The notes under the pieces are model-generated. The model saw only the letters and a list, made by a program, of their open reading frames with translations, did not search any database and was not told the DNA's origin. DNA of 14,432 nt, taken from the NCBI GenBank assembly GCA_002338605.1, contig DDIP01000055.1:9226-23657 (forward strand), given 5' to 3'. The position numbers and the translations under genes were made by a program. This DNA is from Proteobacteria bacterium UBA1847. Its GTDB lineage: Bacteria; Pseudomonadota; Gammaproteobacteria; Steroidobacterales; Woeseiaceae. This document shows, piece by piece, positions 8,148 through 14,432 of this stretch (position 1 is its first letter; every line of letters starts with the position of its first letter).

Positions 8148-9356
8148 TCAACCAGGTCGACCGTCGACACGCCGTCGTGTGAGAACTGGCCAGTACGCCG
8201 CCAGAAAAATTGCAAAAGCAGCAGTCCACATAGCTCCTGCCGCCATCACGGCAGATCGATAGAACTCAGCCGGAATCGAGTAGGCAAACACGCGGACAAT
8301 CGCGGACAGCTGCAACAGGGAAAAAGCAAGAATTTCCGCCGCGCTTGCCAGCAATGGCCGGCCAGTATGCCCGAGTGCACTTCGTACCATCATGGCCAGC
8401 ATGAGGCTGCTCATGGCGCCGATCGTTAGCGCATGAACGGCGGTGGGCATTGGCACCACCCCGAACTCCGCCAACATTCGCAACACCAGCGATAGCGGTA
8501 ACCAAGCGTACGCGACTGGCAGCATCAGCAGCAAAGGCGCTGAAACCGTCCGATGTGGTTCCCAGAGTGCAACCCGTATCAAGTGCGACAGCGCGCCCAG
8601 GGCGAGAATGACTATCCACACGCCTCGAGGCATTGCCCACCAGGGGCTCAACAGGCCGGCGATCGCGATCACAATGAGAGAACCAATTGCGACGAATTCG
8701 ACGCGTGGATCGCGGCGGACGTTCGCGGTCGGTAACGCGTTGCTCGTAAAAGCAGGAATAACCCGCCCACCCATGATCGCTATCAAAATGGCGATGATGT
8801 CCAATGCCAGCTTGTACGCCGTAATCACCAGTACATTCGGCAGTATGTTCAAATTGGACAGGTGAAACGTCAGATTCGCAATCGTCAACGCAGCGATAAT
8901 TGCAAGAACCTTGAAGTTCCTCTTATTGCGACTTTTCCAGATGGGTATGGCGACGGCGACGCCGACTGCGGGCAAGAACATCAGGTCGACGATCGCAGCC
9001 AATGGCAAAGGGCCGGTCAGGAGCAATACGCGCCCGGCGATCCACAACAGGAAAAGTCCGGCGAGCGCCGTACCCGTCGGTGTCGGCCGTCCGGTCCAGT
9101 TGCGAACAGCCGTCAACAGAAAACCGGCGATTACAGCGGGTGCAAAGCCGAAGATCATCTCATGCATGTGCCACGTGAAGCCGTTCATGGCAGGCTGTAC
9201 GGATAAGGCGCCCGAGTACCAACCGAGCCACAATGGCAACGCCAACACTGCGAAAATAGCGGCACCCAGATAGAACGGTCGAAATCCCAGCGCCATGATC
9301 GGCCAGTAACCTGCGCTGATCTTGCCGGTGGCCTGGGTCGGACTACTCAACGTCAT
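8148..9356 (-). CDS. nnrS: NnrS family membrane protein
   Basis: A 402-aa polytopic inner-membrane protein with about 12 hydrophobic helices. The family signature is clear: GFRPFYLGA near the N-terminus, [19 protein letters not shown] and [10 protein letters not shown], later [11 protein letters not shown] and the [16 protein letters not shown] segment. NnrS is a haem- and copper-containing protein linked to nitric oxide metabolism and, in Vibrio, to resistance to nitrosative stress; the chemistry is still unclear. I chose ATG 9356; a GTG at 9362 in frame would add two residues. The start overlaps the end of fdxA by 14 nt, so both are translated from one transcript. Its place after nsrR and fdxA supports NO-responsive expression. 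Confidence 0.94.
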   Translation of the reverse strand: MTLSSPTQATGKISAGYWPIMALGFRPFYLGAAIFAVLALPLWLGWYSGALSVQPAMNGFTWHMHEMIFGFAPAVIAGFLLTAVRNWTGRPTPTGTALAGLFLLWIAGRVLLLTGPLPLAAIVDLMFLPAVGVAVAIPIWKSRNKRNFKVLAIIAALTIANLTFHLSNLNILPNVLVITAYKLALDIIAILIAIMGGRVIPAFTSNALPTANVRRDPRVEFVAIGSLIVIAIAGLLSPWWAMPRGVWIVILALGALSHLIRVALWEPHRTVSAPLLLMLPVAYAWLPLSLVLRMLAEFGVVPMPTAVHALTIGAMSSLMLAMMVRSALGHTGRPLLASAAEILAFSLLQLSAIVRVFAYSIPAEFYRSAVMAAGAMWTAAFAIFLAAYWPVLTRRRVDGRPG

Positions 9357-9693
9357 TGCCACCCGGCTTGGGCGAAAAGTGCTCCGGGTACTTGTGCTCT
9401 GTGTGCTCCCATTTTTTCCAATCCTCAGGCGGCTTCTTTACCTCTGTGATGACTGGCCATTTCAGCGAATACTCCGCATTGACGGCGATCATCTTTATCT
9501 GGTCAGCAGGGAGTTCATCTTCGGAGTATATTGCGCCGATTGGACACTCCGGCTCGCACAAAGTGCAATCGATGCACTCCTCGGGATCGATTACGAGCAT
9601 GTTCTCACCCTCGTGAAAACAGTCGACAGGACAGACCTCGACACAGTCGGTGAGTTTGCACTTGATACAGGCTTCGCTGACAACATAGGTCAT
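9343..9693 (-). CDS. fdxA: 7Fe-type ferredoxin FdxA
   Basis: A 116-aa low-potential electron carrier of the Azotobacter FdI family. Nine cysteines at 9, 12, 17, 21, 25, 40, 43, 46 and 50 match FdI position by position with a one-residue offset for the retained Met. By analogy C9, C17 and C50 bind a [3Fe-4S] cluster and C21, C40, C43 and C46 a [4Fe-4S] cluster. Sequence landmarks are [19 protein letters not shown] and [13 protein letters not shown], followed by the usual acidic tail with [12 protein letters not shown] 9693 is preceded by a strong GGAGGT at 9 nt. It is sandwiched between nsrR and nnrS on the same strand, suggesting that it supplies electrons to, or protects, Fe-S dependent steps under NO. 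Confidence 0.95.
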   Translation of the reverse strand: MTYVVSEACIKCKLTDCVEVCPVDCFHEGENMLVIDPEECIDCTLCEPECPIGAIYSEDELPADQIKMIAVNAEYSLKWPVITEVKKPPEDWKKWEHTEHKYPEHFSPKPGGNDVE

Positions 9694-9845
9694 GCCCTGT
9701 TACCTCCATGGTAGCTTTGAAACAAAACAATCAACGCCTTACGTACTGTTGCTACACATTCATCCAATCGGTGAACGAAATGTTTTACCTGTGTCTTAAC
9801 TCGAAAGTCTGAATTCGAACAAATAAAAATTGCGACTTGCACTCG
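9694..9845. other. Gap between nsrR and fdxA
   Basis: 152 bp, AT-richer than the flanks. On the minus strand an ATTTTTATTT run follows the nsrR stop closely, without a strong stem before it. A single AACATTTC (9777-9784 on the opposite strand) resembles one NsrR half-site but has no properly spaced partner. I cannot decide whether fdxA has its own promoter or reads through from nsrR. Confidence 0.4.
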
Positions 9846-10304
9846 TCAGGCTCCTTGAGCAGACCGCGTCGCTGGTAGACCCAGCAAGTTCTGCAATCGT
9901 CGGCGAGGTTGCACGAGATCCGCGAGGGTCACCTGGTTCAGGTGACGCATGAATGCCGATTCCGCATCTTTCAGCACCTGTTTCAACACGCACACCGTCT
10001 GTATGCGGCAACCAGACAACGCCGAATCAAAACACTCGACCAAGGCCGAATCGGGCTCAAAATCCCTCACCACCTGCCCTACATTGATTTCCGCGGCCAC
10101 GCAGGCCAGCCGGATCCCTCCATTGCGTCCTTGCACGGTGCTGAGGTACCCCCGTGCGCCCAGATTGTGGACCACTTTCGTCAGGTGGTTGCGGGATATA
10201 TCGAAGCTTTTCGCCACATCGGCAACGCGAACCAGTTCACCATCCTTCAGCGCAACGTGCATCAGGACCCGCAACGCGTAGTCGGTATAGGCGGTCAATT
10301 TCAC
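9846..10304 (-). CDS. nsrR: Rrf2-family nitric-oxide-sensing repressor NsrR
   Basis: A 152-aa Rrf2 regulator that binds a [4Fe-4S] cluster; NO destroys the cluster and relieves repression. The N-terminus KLTAYTDYALRVLMHVA and the helix-turn-helix ISRNHLTKVVHNLGARGYL with the wing VQGRNGGIRLA match NsrR closely. Cluster cysteines C91, C99 and C105 (VEC, SGC, TVC) correspond to C91/C96/C102 of E. coli, with two extra residues in the first loop; D8 matches the aspartate ligand known in Streptomyces NsrR. I chose GTG 10304 because family members start at M-K/Q-LT-x-x-TDY and because the predicted transcription start near 10330 lies downstream of the alternative TTG at 10346. It probably represses itself through the palindrome over its promoter and governs fdxA and nnrS. 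Confidence 0.93.
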   Translation of the reverse strand: MKLTAYTDYALRVLMHVALKDGELVRVADVAKSFDISRNHLTKVVHNLGARGYLSTVQGRNGGIRLACVAAEINVGQVVRDFEPDSALVECFDSALSGCRIQTVCVLKQVLKDAESAFMRHLNQVTLADLVQPRRRLQNLLGLPATRSAQGA

Positions 10305-10334
10305 GGTATCGGGCTCAAGGTGAATATAATTTTT

Positions 10335-10357
10335 AACATGTATCAATTTTACATGTT
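10335..10357. promoter_or_regulatory. NsrR-like operator on the nsrR promoter
   Basis: A 23-bp palindrome with perfect 8-bp arms AACATGTA and TACATGTT around a 7-bp AT spacer. Overall size and half-site ATGTA/TACAT agree with the known NsrR site (two inverted 11-bp repeats with 1-bp centre, half-site close to AAGATGYATTT). It covers the spacer and -10 of the promoter, the expected position for repression. Confidence 0.72.
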
Positions 10358-10365
10358 TATGTCAA
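10337..10365 (-). promoter_or_regulatory. nsrR promoter
   Basis: Perfect -35 TTGACA (10360-10365), 17-bp spacer and -10 TACATG (10337-10342) with a TGA extension just upstream, on the minus strand. Start of transcription would fall near 10330, giving a leader of about 26 nt before the GTG. The -35 begins 5 bp after the acyl-CoA dehydrogenase stop codon region, so the two genes are packed tightly but nsrR has its own promoter. Confidence 0.6.
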
Positions 10366-10369
10366 CACC

Positions 10370-12154
10370 CTAAAGAACGTCCCACGGATATCCACCCTTG
10401 TCGACGATATAGTCTGACAACGACTTCGCCATTTCATCTTCATTTCGAACTATTGAGCGAAAACTTCGGCTCATGCGTCGCTTGGCCATTTGACTGAACA
10501 AGTGTGTGACGGCTACCGCCTGCCGGTATTTCTCGCTGTCCTCCGATTCCATGGAACTTACCCTGGACAATACGGAAAGCCCAACGAAAAGATCAGTAAC
10601 GACATTGGCGATTCGCTCAAGTGCGAACTGCTTTTCGACGATGTTCTTGCCATGACGCCTAAGAAGGACATCGGTCATGCGTGCCAATTCGAGCGTGTAT
10701 TTCTCGAAGACCAACGCATCATCGCGCAACGCTTCCGGTACAACTGAAACAATGCGATCCTGCCCCAGCGATGTCAGTTGGCTTATCCGCTTTCCAGCGT
10801 ATTCGGTTAAAAGACCAAAACCCTTGATCGGGTGATTGAAGATGTCATTGGTCGCCGATTTCAGCTCCTGCAGATCTGACGCGGGATCTTTCATTCCGGA
10901 CAGTGCAATAAATAGTCTGAGGATTTCGCTCGTTCCCTCGAAGATGGTCAAAATCCGGGAATCCCTCATGATCTGCTCGTACGGGAGTTCCTTCATGTAA
11001 CCGCTTCCAGCCGCCACTTGAACGGCTTCGTTGGCCGTCCGGATCATTGCCTCACTGGCAAATACCTTGCTGATAGCCGCCTCAACCGAGTAGTCAGTAA
11101 ATCCGGAGTCAATGTAATGCCCGACCATCCAAACAGCGCTCTCGGCCGCAAAACAGTCGACGGTCATATTGGCAATTTTCTTCTTGATCAGGCCAAACTC
11201 GGAAATGCTTTGTCCGAATTGCTTGCGCTCCAAGGCTTGCTTCGAGGCGAGAGCTATGCACGTTTTCATGCCGCCAATTGCACCCCCGCCAAGGCCTGTA
11301 CGGCCATTGTTGAGAATCGACATTGCAATCTTGAAACCCTTGCCCTGCTCGCCAAGCAGGTTTTCTTCCGGAATGGTCACGTCGCTAAAACTCACAGTGG
11401 TCGTTGACGATGCGCGAATTCCGAGCTTGTCTTCCTTTTCCCCGATACTTACACCAGGAAATGTCCGCTCCACGATAAACGCGGACATCTTTCCGGCATG
11501 GCTGTTGGTGCGTGCAAATACGGTGTAAAAATCGGCGATACCACCATTCGTAATCCAGATTTTTTCACCGTTTAGCGTCCAGCTGCCGTTCGGATTTCTG
11601 GTTGCGTTGGTCCTGATTGAGGCGGCATCAGAACCGGAGCCGGACTCGGTCAGGCAAAACGCCGCAATCAATTCGCCGCTTGCAAGTCGTGGCAAATACT
11701 TTTTCTTCTGGGCCTCGGTACCAAAGAGCAACAGCCCCTTCAAACCAATTGAACTGTGCGCGCCAATTGTCAGCGAGGCAGAACTGTCGTAACGACTACT
11801 TTGCTGCAGCACGCGCGAATACCCGGCATTGGTCAGGCCGATACCGCCGTACTCCTCGGGAATGATCAGTCCAAACAAGCCCTGGTCACGCAGGCTCTGA
11901 ATAAACTCGGCCGGTTGCTCCCCGTTTTTGTCCCATTGCCGAAAATCATCACGCCTGTTTTCAAGAAACCGGTCAACAGAATCGACAACCATCGAGAGGG
12001 TTTCACGTTTTTCTGCACTGACCTGAGGAAACGGCCAAAACAGCGATTTGACGATATTGCCGCCAAAGAGCGATTTTGCGGGACTGATATTCTTTTCATG
12101 TCCGGCGTCAGCCCGGCTTGGCTCATCCACATTGTGGACCGGTATCCCTGTCAT
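10370..12154 (-). CDS. Acyl-CoA dehydrogenase, VLCAD/ACAD9-like
   Basis: A 594-aa FAD flavoprotein for the first step of fatty-acid beta-oxidation (acyl-CoA to trans-2-enoyl-CoA). Domain order: N-terminal helical domain (to about 165), beta domain with CLTESGSGSDAAS and KIWITNGG, C-terminal helical domain with RKQFGQSISEFGLIKKK and the catalytic Glu at about 406 in LTIFEGTSEILRLF. An extra C-terminal helical domain of about 170 residues makes it longer than the usual 380-aa enzymes and matches VLCAD/ACAD9, which favour long chains. The first 45 residues are non-conserved. I prefer ATG 12154 (AGGAG at 9 nt) to the adjacent GTG 12157. It carries no electron-transfer partner nearby. The palindrome over its promoter hints at NsrR control. 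Confidence 0.93.
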   Translation of the reverse strand: MTGIPVHNVDEPSRADAGHEKNISPAKSLFGGNIVKSLFWPFPQVSAEKRETLSMVVDSVDRFLENRRDDFRQWDKNGEQPAEFIQSLRDQGLFGLIIPEEYGGIGLTNAGYSRVLQQSSRYDSSASLTIGAHSSIGLKGLLLFGTEAQKKKYLPRLASGELIAAFCLTESGSGSDAASIRTNATRNPNGSWTLNGEKIWITNGGIADFYTVFARTNSHAGKMSAFIVERTFPGVSIGEKEDKLGIRASSTTTVSFSDVTIPEENLLGEQGKGFKIAMSILNNGRTGLGGGAIGGMKTCIALASKQALERKQFGQSISEFGLIKKKIANMTVDCFAAESAVWMVGHYIDSGFTDYSVEAAISKVFASEAMIRTANEAVQVAAGSGYMKELPYEQIMRDSRILTIFEGTSEILRLFIALSGMKDPASDLQELKSATNDIFNHPIKGFGLLTEYAGKRISQLTSLGQDRIVSVVPEALRDDALVFEKYTLELARMTDVLLRRHGKNIVEKQFALERIANVVTDLFVGLSVLSRVSSMESEDSEKYRQAVAVTHLFSQMAKRRMSRSFRSIVRNEDEMAKSLSDYIVDKGGYPWDVL

Positions 12155-12217
12155 CACATTTCACTCCTTTGTCCGACCAGATCGCACATCTCGAGGCATA
12201 TTGCTGCTGCATTTTCA

Positions 12218-12240
12218 AACATATATTATCAATCTATGTT
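12218..12240. promoter_or_regulatory. Second NsrR-like palindrome, upstream of the acyl-CoA dehydrogenase gene
   Basis: A 23-bp element with half-sites AACATATA and, inverted, AACATAGA; the outer arms (AACATA/TATGTT, extended by one A/T pair outward) are perfectly symmetric. Length and spacing equal the nsrR operator, but the inner positions differ (A for G, G for T). It overlaps a candidate minus-strand promoter TTGTAG (12245-12250), 16 bp, TAATAT (12223-12228). Seen directly; assignment to NsrR is inference. Confidence 0.45.
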
Positions 12241-12342
12241 TTGTCTACAATGGTACGGGATTTCGGTGGGTCGAAGTGTGGTCAGTGGCCGATCTAACGT
12301 AGGGCCGATGTGCGCCAATGGAATTCAAACGGGTCAGGTCAC

Positions 12343-12546
12343 ATGCAAGCTATAAAGCTCCGGGCCGATCGCTGGCAAACTTTTCGCAGGCGGTACACGG
12401 CCGAATTGGAAGACCATATTGATGAAATTGAACGTCTTCGATCCCTTTGCCAGAACGAGACCGTAACGCTCGTTTACAGCGCACGCGATGAGGCGCACAA
12501 TAATGCCGTAGTGCTGAAGGAATTACTGTCCCGCAAACAGTCATGA
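12343..12546 (+). CDS. N-terminally truncated DUF488-family frame (probable gene remnant)
   Basis: A 67-aa frame that matches only the C-terminal half of DUF488 proteins (usually about 115-125 aa): ADRWQTFRRRYTAEL, then VTLVYSARDEAHNNAVVLKELL. The N-terminal half, with the VDRLWPRG-type motif, is missing; I read the 160 bp upstream in all three plus frames and do not find it. ATG 12343 has AGGT 5 nt upstream; a GTG at 12310 would add 11 residues without homology. The function of DUF488 is unknown. The stop lies 14 bp before the rnk start, so the remnant may serve as leader of the rnk transcript. Either a decayed gene or a short stand-alone protein; I favour decay. Confidence 0.6.
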   Translation: MQAIKLRADRWQTFRRRYTAELEDHIDEIERLRSLCQNETVTLVYSARDEAHNNAVVLKELLSRKQS

Positions 12547-12559
12547 GGATTGCTGTCAA

Positions 12560-12970
12560 GTGAACGATCAACCGCCAATAATAGTATCGACTCTTGACGC
12601 GGAACGATTAGAGCGTTTGCTCGACTCCTCTACGTACAAACACCTACCCGGCATCGATGCACTGAGAGATGAATTGAATCGGGCAACGCTTGTCGCCCCG
12701 ACCGAAGTGCCACCGGATGTCGTCACGATGAATTCCACGGTGCGATTCACGGATGACTCGTCCGGGTCGAATTATGAACTCTCCCTGGTTTATCCCACCT
12801 CCGCAGGCTCGCCGGAGACTGTGTCCGTCCTGGCCCCGATCGGCAGTGCATTGCTCGGACTTTCTGTCGGCCAGACAATATCCTGGCAGCTTCCCGGCGG
12901 TCGGGAGCTGCAACTGCGCGTACTCGAGATTGTTCAGCAACCAGAAGCCTCAGGGATATACCACCGATAA
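12560..12970 (+). CDS. rnk: Regulator of nucleoside diphosphate kinase (Rnk), GreA/GreB-like
   Basis: A 136-aa protein collinear with E. coli Rnk (136 aa): N-terminal coiled-coil remnant with IIVSTLDAERLERLLD and GIDALRDELNRA, then the GreA/GreB C-terminal FKBP-like domain with PPDVVTMNSTVRF, LVYPTSAG, SVLAPIGSALLGLSVGQTISWQLPGG and a QPEASG near the end. Rnk binds RNA polymerase in the secondary channel without the catalytic Gre tip and affects nucleoside diphosphate kinase levels. The start is GTG 12560, which aligns with the family N-terminus (MNDQPPIIV), with GAGG about 11 nt upstream. It converges with the oxidase genes, stop to stop, across 78 bp. Confidence 0.93.
   Translation: MNDQPPIIVSTLDAERLERLLDSSTYKHLPGIDALRDELNRATLVAPTEVPPDVVTMNSTVRFTDDSSGSNYELSLVYPTSAGSPETVSVLAPIGSALLGLSVGQTISWQLPGGRELQLRVLEIVQQPEASGIYHR
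12582..12593. repeat. Inverted copy of the MarR operator core inside rnk
   Basis: TAGTATCGACTC is the exact reverse complement of the last 12 bp of the 14-bp repeat found twice before the MarR gene. It falls within the first codons of rnk. May be chance; recorded because a 12-bp match in a 14-kb window is not expected often. Confidence 0.3.
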
Positions 12971-13048
12971 CGCGTTACCGACAGGTGGACACCCTACCAA
13001 AGCCACAGGCGTGGTCCGAATCGCTCTCACACTCATGCGTGAGGACAT

Positions 13049-13858
13049 CTATCGATGCTCGGCGACGTCGTCTGCGGTGATTGTCGGCGCGTTGTTCCCC
13101 CAATGCGTCCGTTCGTGATTGACCACGGCAGCGATCTCAGCATCACTCAGGATGCCACCGAAGGGCGGCATGGGTGCCATGTACTCAATGCCGTCGATAA
13201 CTTTCCCGGATACCCCATGCACTATGGCATTGATATGTTCAGCCGGATCCGCATTGATCACGACCGCGTTTTGGGCCAACGGCGGAAAAACGGACGGCAA
13301 TCCCGCCCCTGTGGCCTGGTGGCAAGAGGCACAATTAACGCCGTACACTTGCTCACCCAGTACAGCCCACGCCTGAGACATGTCGCTCCCGCTCTCTGGC
13401 GATTCGTCGCTTGCCTGCGGCGTGCCGGCACGCTCCATTGACGCGCCCTGCGGTATGACTGACTCGATATGATTACTGAGTTCGAAGGACAGATACCCTG
13501 CACCCCAGGCCAACACGGCCAGGAACAACACCCAGGCCCAGGTTGGAACGGGCACAGGCGTTTCCATGCGCCGTGGCTCGAACTCGTCGCCGGCACGTGC
13601 CCCGTATGCATTCGCCAGCACACCGACCTGGCCGTGCAGGGTCTCGCCGTCGACAATACCGTGCACTGCGATCGCCGGACCATTCTGCACATTAAACGAC
13701 ATGCGCCGCTCGCTGACTCCATTGCCATCATCGATCGCGCGAAAAAGCAACTGATGCGGACCATCAGCCATTGATTCCGTATCGAGGTGAAACGTTTCCG
13801 GCGGCACCAAAGTCTGAAAAGGAGCATCGTCTTGATCGAGATAGACTTCAATCCGCAT
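13049..13858 (-). CDS. CcoP-like monoheme cytochrome c with N-terminal Ig-like domain
   Basis: A 269-aa membrane-anchored cytochrome c. Residues about 1-90 form a beta-rich, Ig-like domain (DGPHQLLFRAIDDGNG, FNVQNGPAI, GQVGVLANAYGA) with no signal peptide before it. A single helix at about 106-126 (VPTWAWVLFLAVLAWGAGYL) resembles the CcoP anchor. Then comes a class I cytochrome c with haem motif C176-A-S-C179-H180, PPLAQN and the likely Met ligand in YMAPMPPFGG. CcoP normally has two haems; here there is one. ATG 13858 has GGAGG at 9-10 nt and overlaps the end of the upstream gene by 11 nt; an ATG at 13876 lacks a ribosome site. It would pass electrons to a haem-copper oxidase. If the helix has the usual orientation, the Ig-like part faces the cytoplasm, which is odd. 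Confidence 0.85.
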   Translation of the reverse strand: MRIEVYLDQDDAPFQTLVPPETFHLDTESMADGPHQLLFRAIDDGNGVSERRMSFNVQNGPAIAVHGIVDGETLHGQVGVLANAYGARAGDEFEPRRMETPVPVPTWAWVLFLAVLAWGAGYLSFELSNHIESVIPQGASMERAGTPQASDESPESGSDMSQAWAVLGEQVYGVNCASCHQATGAGLPSVFPPLAQNAVVINADPAEHINAIVHGVSGKVIDGIEYMAPMPPFGGILSDAEIAAVVNHERTHWGNNAPTITADDVAEHR

Positions 13859-14081
13859 GAGCACGATCCTCCGCATCGTCTTCGAGAATACGGTACTTAA
13901 TGTGGTTGGTATCCTGCTCCCCTGGCCAAATCGTCCTCACGATCCCCTGATAAAAGGTGTACACGACGATCAGGGTTGCAATGCTAACCATCAACCAACC
14001 GAACACGATACCGCCTTCACTGCCGTCGAACCCGCATAGTGCAACGAACAAATTGATGTAGTAGAGAATGCTTTCCATCAT
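13848..14081 (-). CDS. Small membrane protein of the oxidase operon (CcoQ-like position)
   Basis: A 77-aa protein with a hydrophobic N-terminal segment (ILYYINLFVALCGF), a clear membrane helix at about 23-46 (GGIVFGWLMVSIATLIVVY), and a charged C-terminal tail (IWPGEQDTNHIKYRILEDD). It sits between the CcoO-like and CcoP-like genes, where cbb3 operons keep the small CcoQ subunit, but sequence likeness to CcoQ is too weak for me to name it. The start ATG 14081 overlaps the stop of the CcoO-like gene (ATGA); a second ATG at 14078 is better spaced from the GAGG ribosome site. Its end overlaps the cytochrome start. Confidence 0.78.
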   Translation of the reverse strand: MMESILYYINLFVALCGFDGSEGGIVFGWLMVSIATLIVVYTFYQGIVRTIWPGEQDTNHIKYRILEDDAEDRAHAD

Positions 14082-14432
14082 TCCACCTCAGCCTGTTTTA
14101 GCGACTGCAGGTATCGAACAATATCGATTGCCTCCTGTCTGGCGACGACCACCTGCCCATCCGGTTTGAAAGCATCGGGCACCGGTACCACAATATCGCC
14201 CTCCTCAGCCGCGGCCTTCGTGTCGAAGTACCACGGATAATTGGGCATTACTGACGCACCGACCACAGCACGGGGGTTATAAAGATGGATCAAATTCCAG
14301 ATTTCCGAAGGCTGACGTACGCCGACATTCGCCAGGTCGGGACCGGTGCGCTGCGTGCCAAGCAAGGGTGGTACTTCAAGTGCATAGTCACCTGGAACCG
14401 AGCCGCGGCCGTAGGGTTTATCCACTGGCAGG
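14078..14432 (-). CDS. CcoO-like monoheme subunit of a cbb3-related haem-copper oxidase, C-terminal part
   Basis: The last 117 codons of a gene whose start lies beyond the right edge. The CcoO C-terminal signature is clear: PPLLGTQRTGPDLANVGVR, then IHLYNPRAVV and SVMPNYPWYF with the probable Met haem ligand, and a closing helix AIDIVRYLQSLK. The CxxCH haem motif must lie upstream, outside the window. CcoO (FixO) hands electrons from cytochrome c to the catalytic CcoN subunit, which would be next upstream. The form with LLGTQRTGPDL differs from the standard proteobacterial FQWGSKRTGPDL, so this is a divergent branch of the C-type oxidases. Stop and next start overlap (ATGA). Confidence 0.85.
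   Translation of the reverse strand, partial: LPVDKPYGRGSVPGDYALEVPPLLGTQRTGPDLANVGVRQPSEIWNLIHLYNPRAVVGASVMPNYPWYFDTKAAAEEGDIVVPVPDAFKPDGQVVVARQEAIDIVRYLQSLKQAEVE

Noticed and set aside
9720..9740. FNR-like TTGAT near the fdxA start
   Set aside because: Only one half matches; the inverted ATCAA half is missing at the required spacing.
10305..10346. TTG at 10346 as the nsrR start
   Set aside because: It lies upstream of the predicted transcription start and inside the operator; the family N-terminus begins at GTG 10304.
13026..13043. CTCAC...GTGAG hairpin between rnk and the cytochrome gene as a terminator
   Set aside because: Five base pairs only, with an internal mismatch and no U-tract on either strand.

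Overview
The window looks like a stretch of gammaproteobacterial chromosome. NsrR, Rnk, the UspE-like tandem stress protein, the KefB/YbaL-type antiporter and the glutathione-dependent formaldehyde dehydrogenase are all close to gammaproteobacterial forms, and the GC content is moderate. I cannot fix the genus. There are no RNA genes, CRISPR arrays or insertion sequences that I can see. Most genes lie on the minus strand; only a MarR-type regulator, a DUF488 remnant and rnk are on plus.

Left part (1-5619), all minus: a copper-type P-type ATPase that runs off the left edge, a two-domain universal stress protein, a CPA2 cation:proton antiporter with a C-terminal RCK domain, and S-(hydroxymethyl)glutathione dehydrogenase. 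These are separated by 63-230 bp and look like individually promoted stress and metal genes.

Middle-left (5760-7985): a probable operon for redox defence in the cell envelope. It reads, on minus, a conserved secreted protein with an acidic Ca-binding-like loop, then a lipoprotein Cu/Zn superoxide dismutase (ATGA overlap), then a small CPVC thioredoxin-fold protein. It is divergent from a MarR regulator that carries a C-terminal four-cysteine motif. Two identical 14-bp repeats lie in the divergent promoter. The sodC frame is interrupted by one in-frame TAG, although every metal ligand and the signal peptide are intact.

Middle-right (8148-10365): a nitric-oxide response group, nsrR - fdxA - nnrS, on minus, with a 23-bp NsrR-like palindrome sitting on the nsrR promoter. 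Upstream of nsrR lies a VLCAD/ACAD9-like acyl-CoA dehydrogenase. Its promoter region carries a second, weaker palindrome of the same architecture, so it may belong to the NsrR regulon.

Right part (12158-14432): an N-terminally truncated DUF488 frame followed by rnk on plus. These converge on the end of a cbb3-related oxidase gene set on minus: the C-terminus of a CcoO-like subunit, a 77-aa membrane protein, and a CcoP-like monoheme cytochrome c with an unusual Ig-like N-terminal domain. These three frames overlap each other and must be one operon, whose catalytic subunit would lie beyond the right edge.

Together the genes speak of a facultatively respiring bacterium coping with copper, superoxide, formaldehyde and NO stress. 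The best leads are the nonsense codon in sodC, the two NsrR-like palindromes, the MarR-controlled envelope redox operon and the Ig-domain cytochrome.
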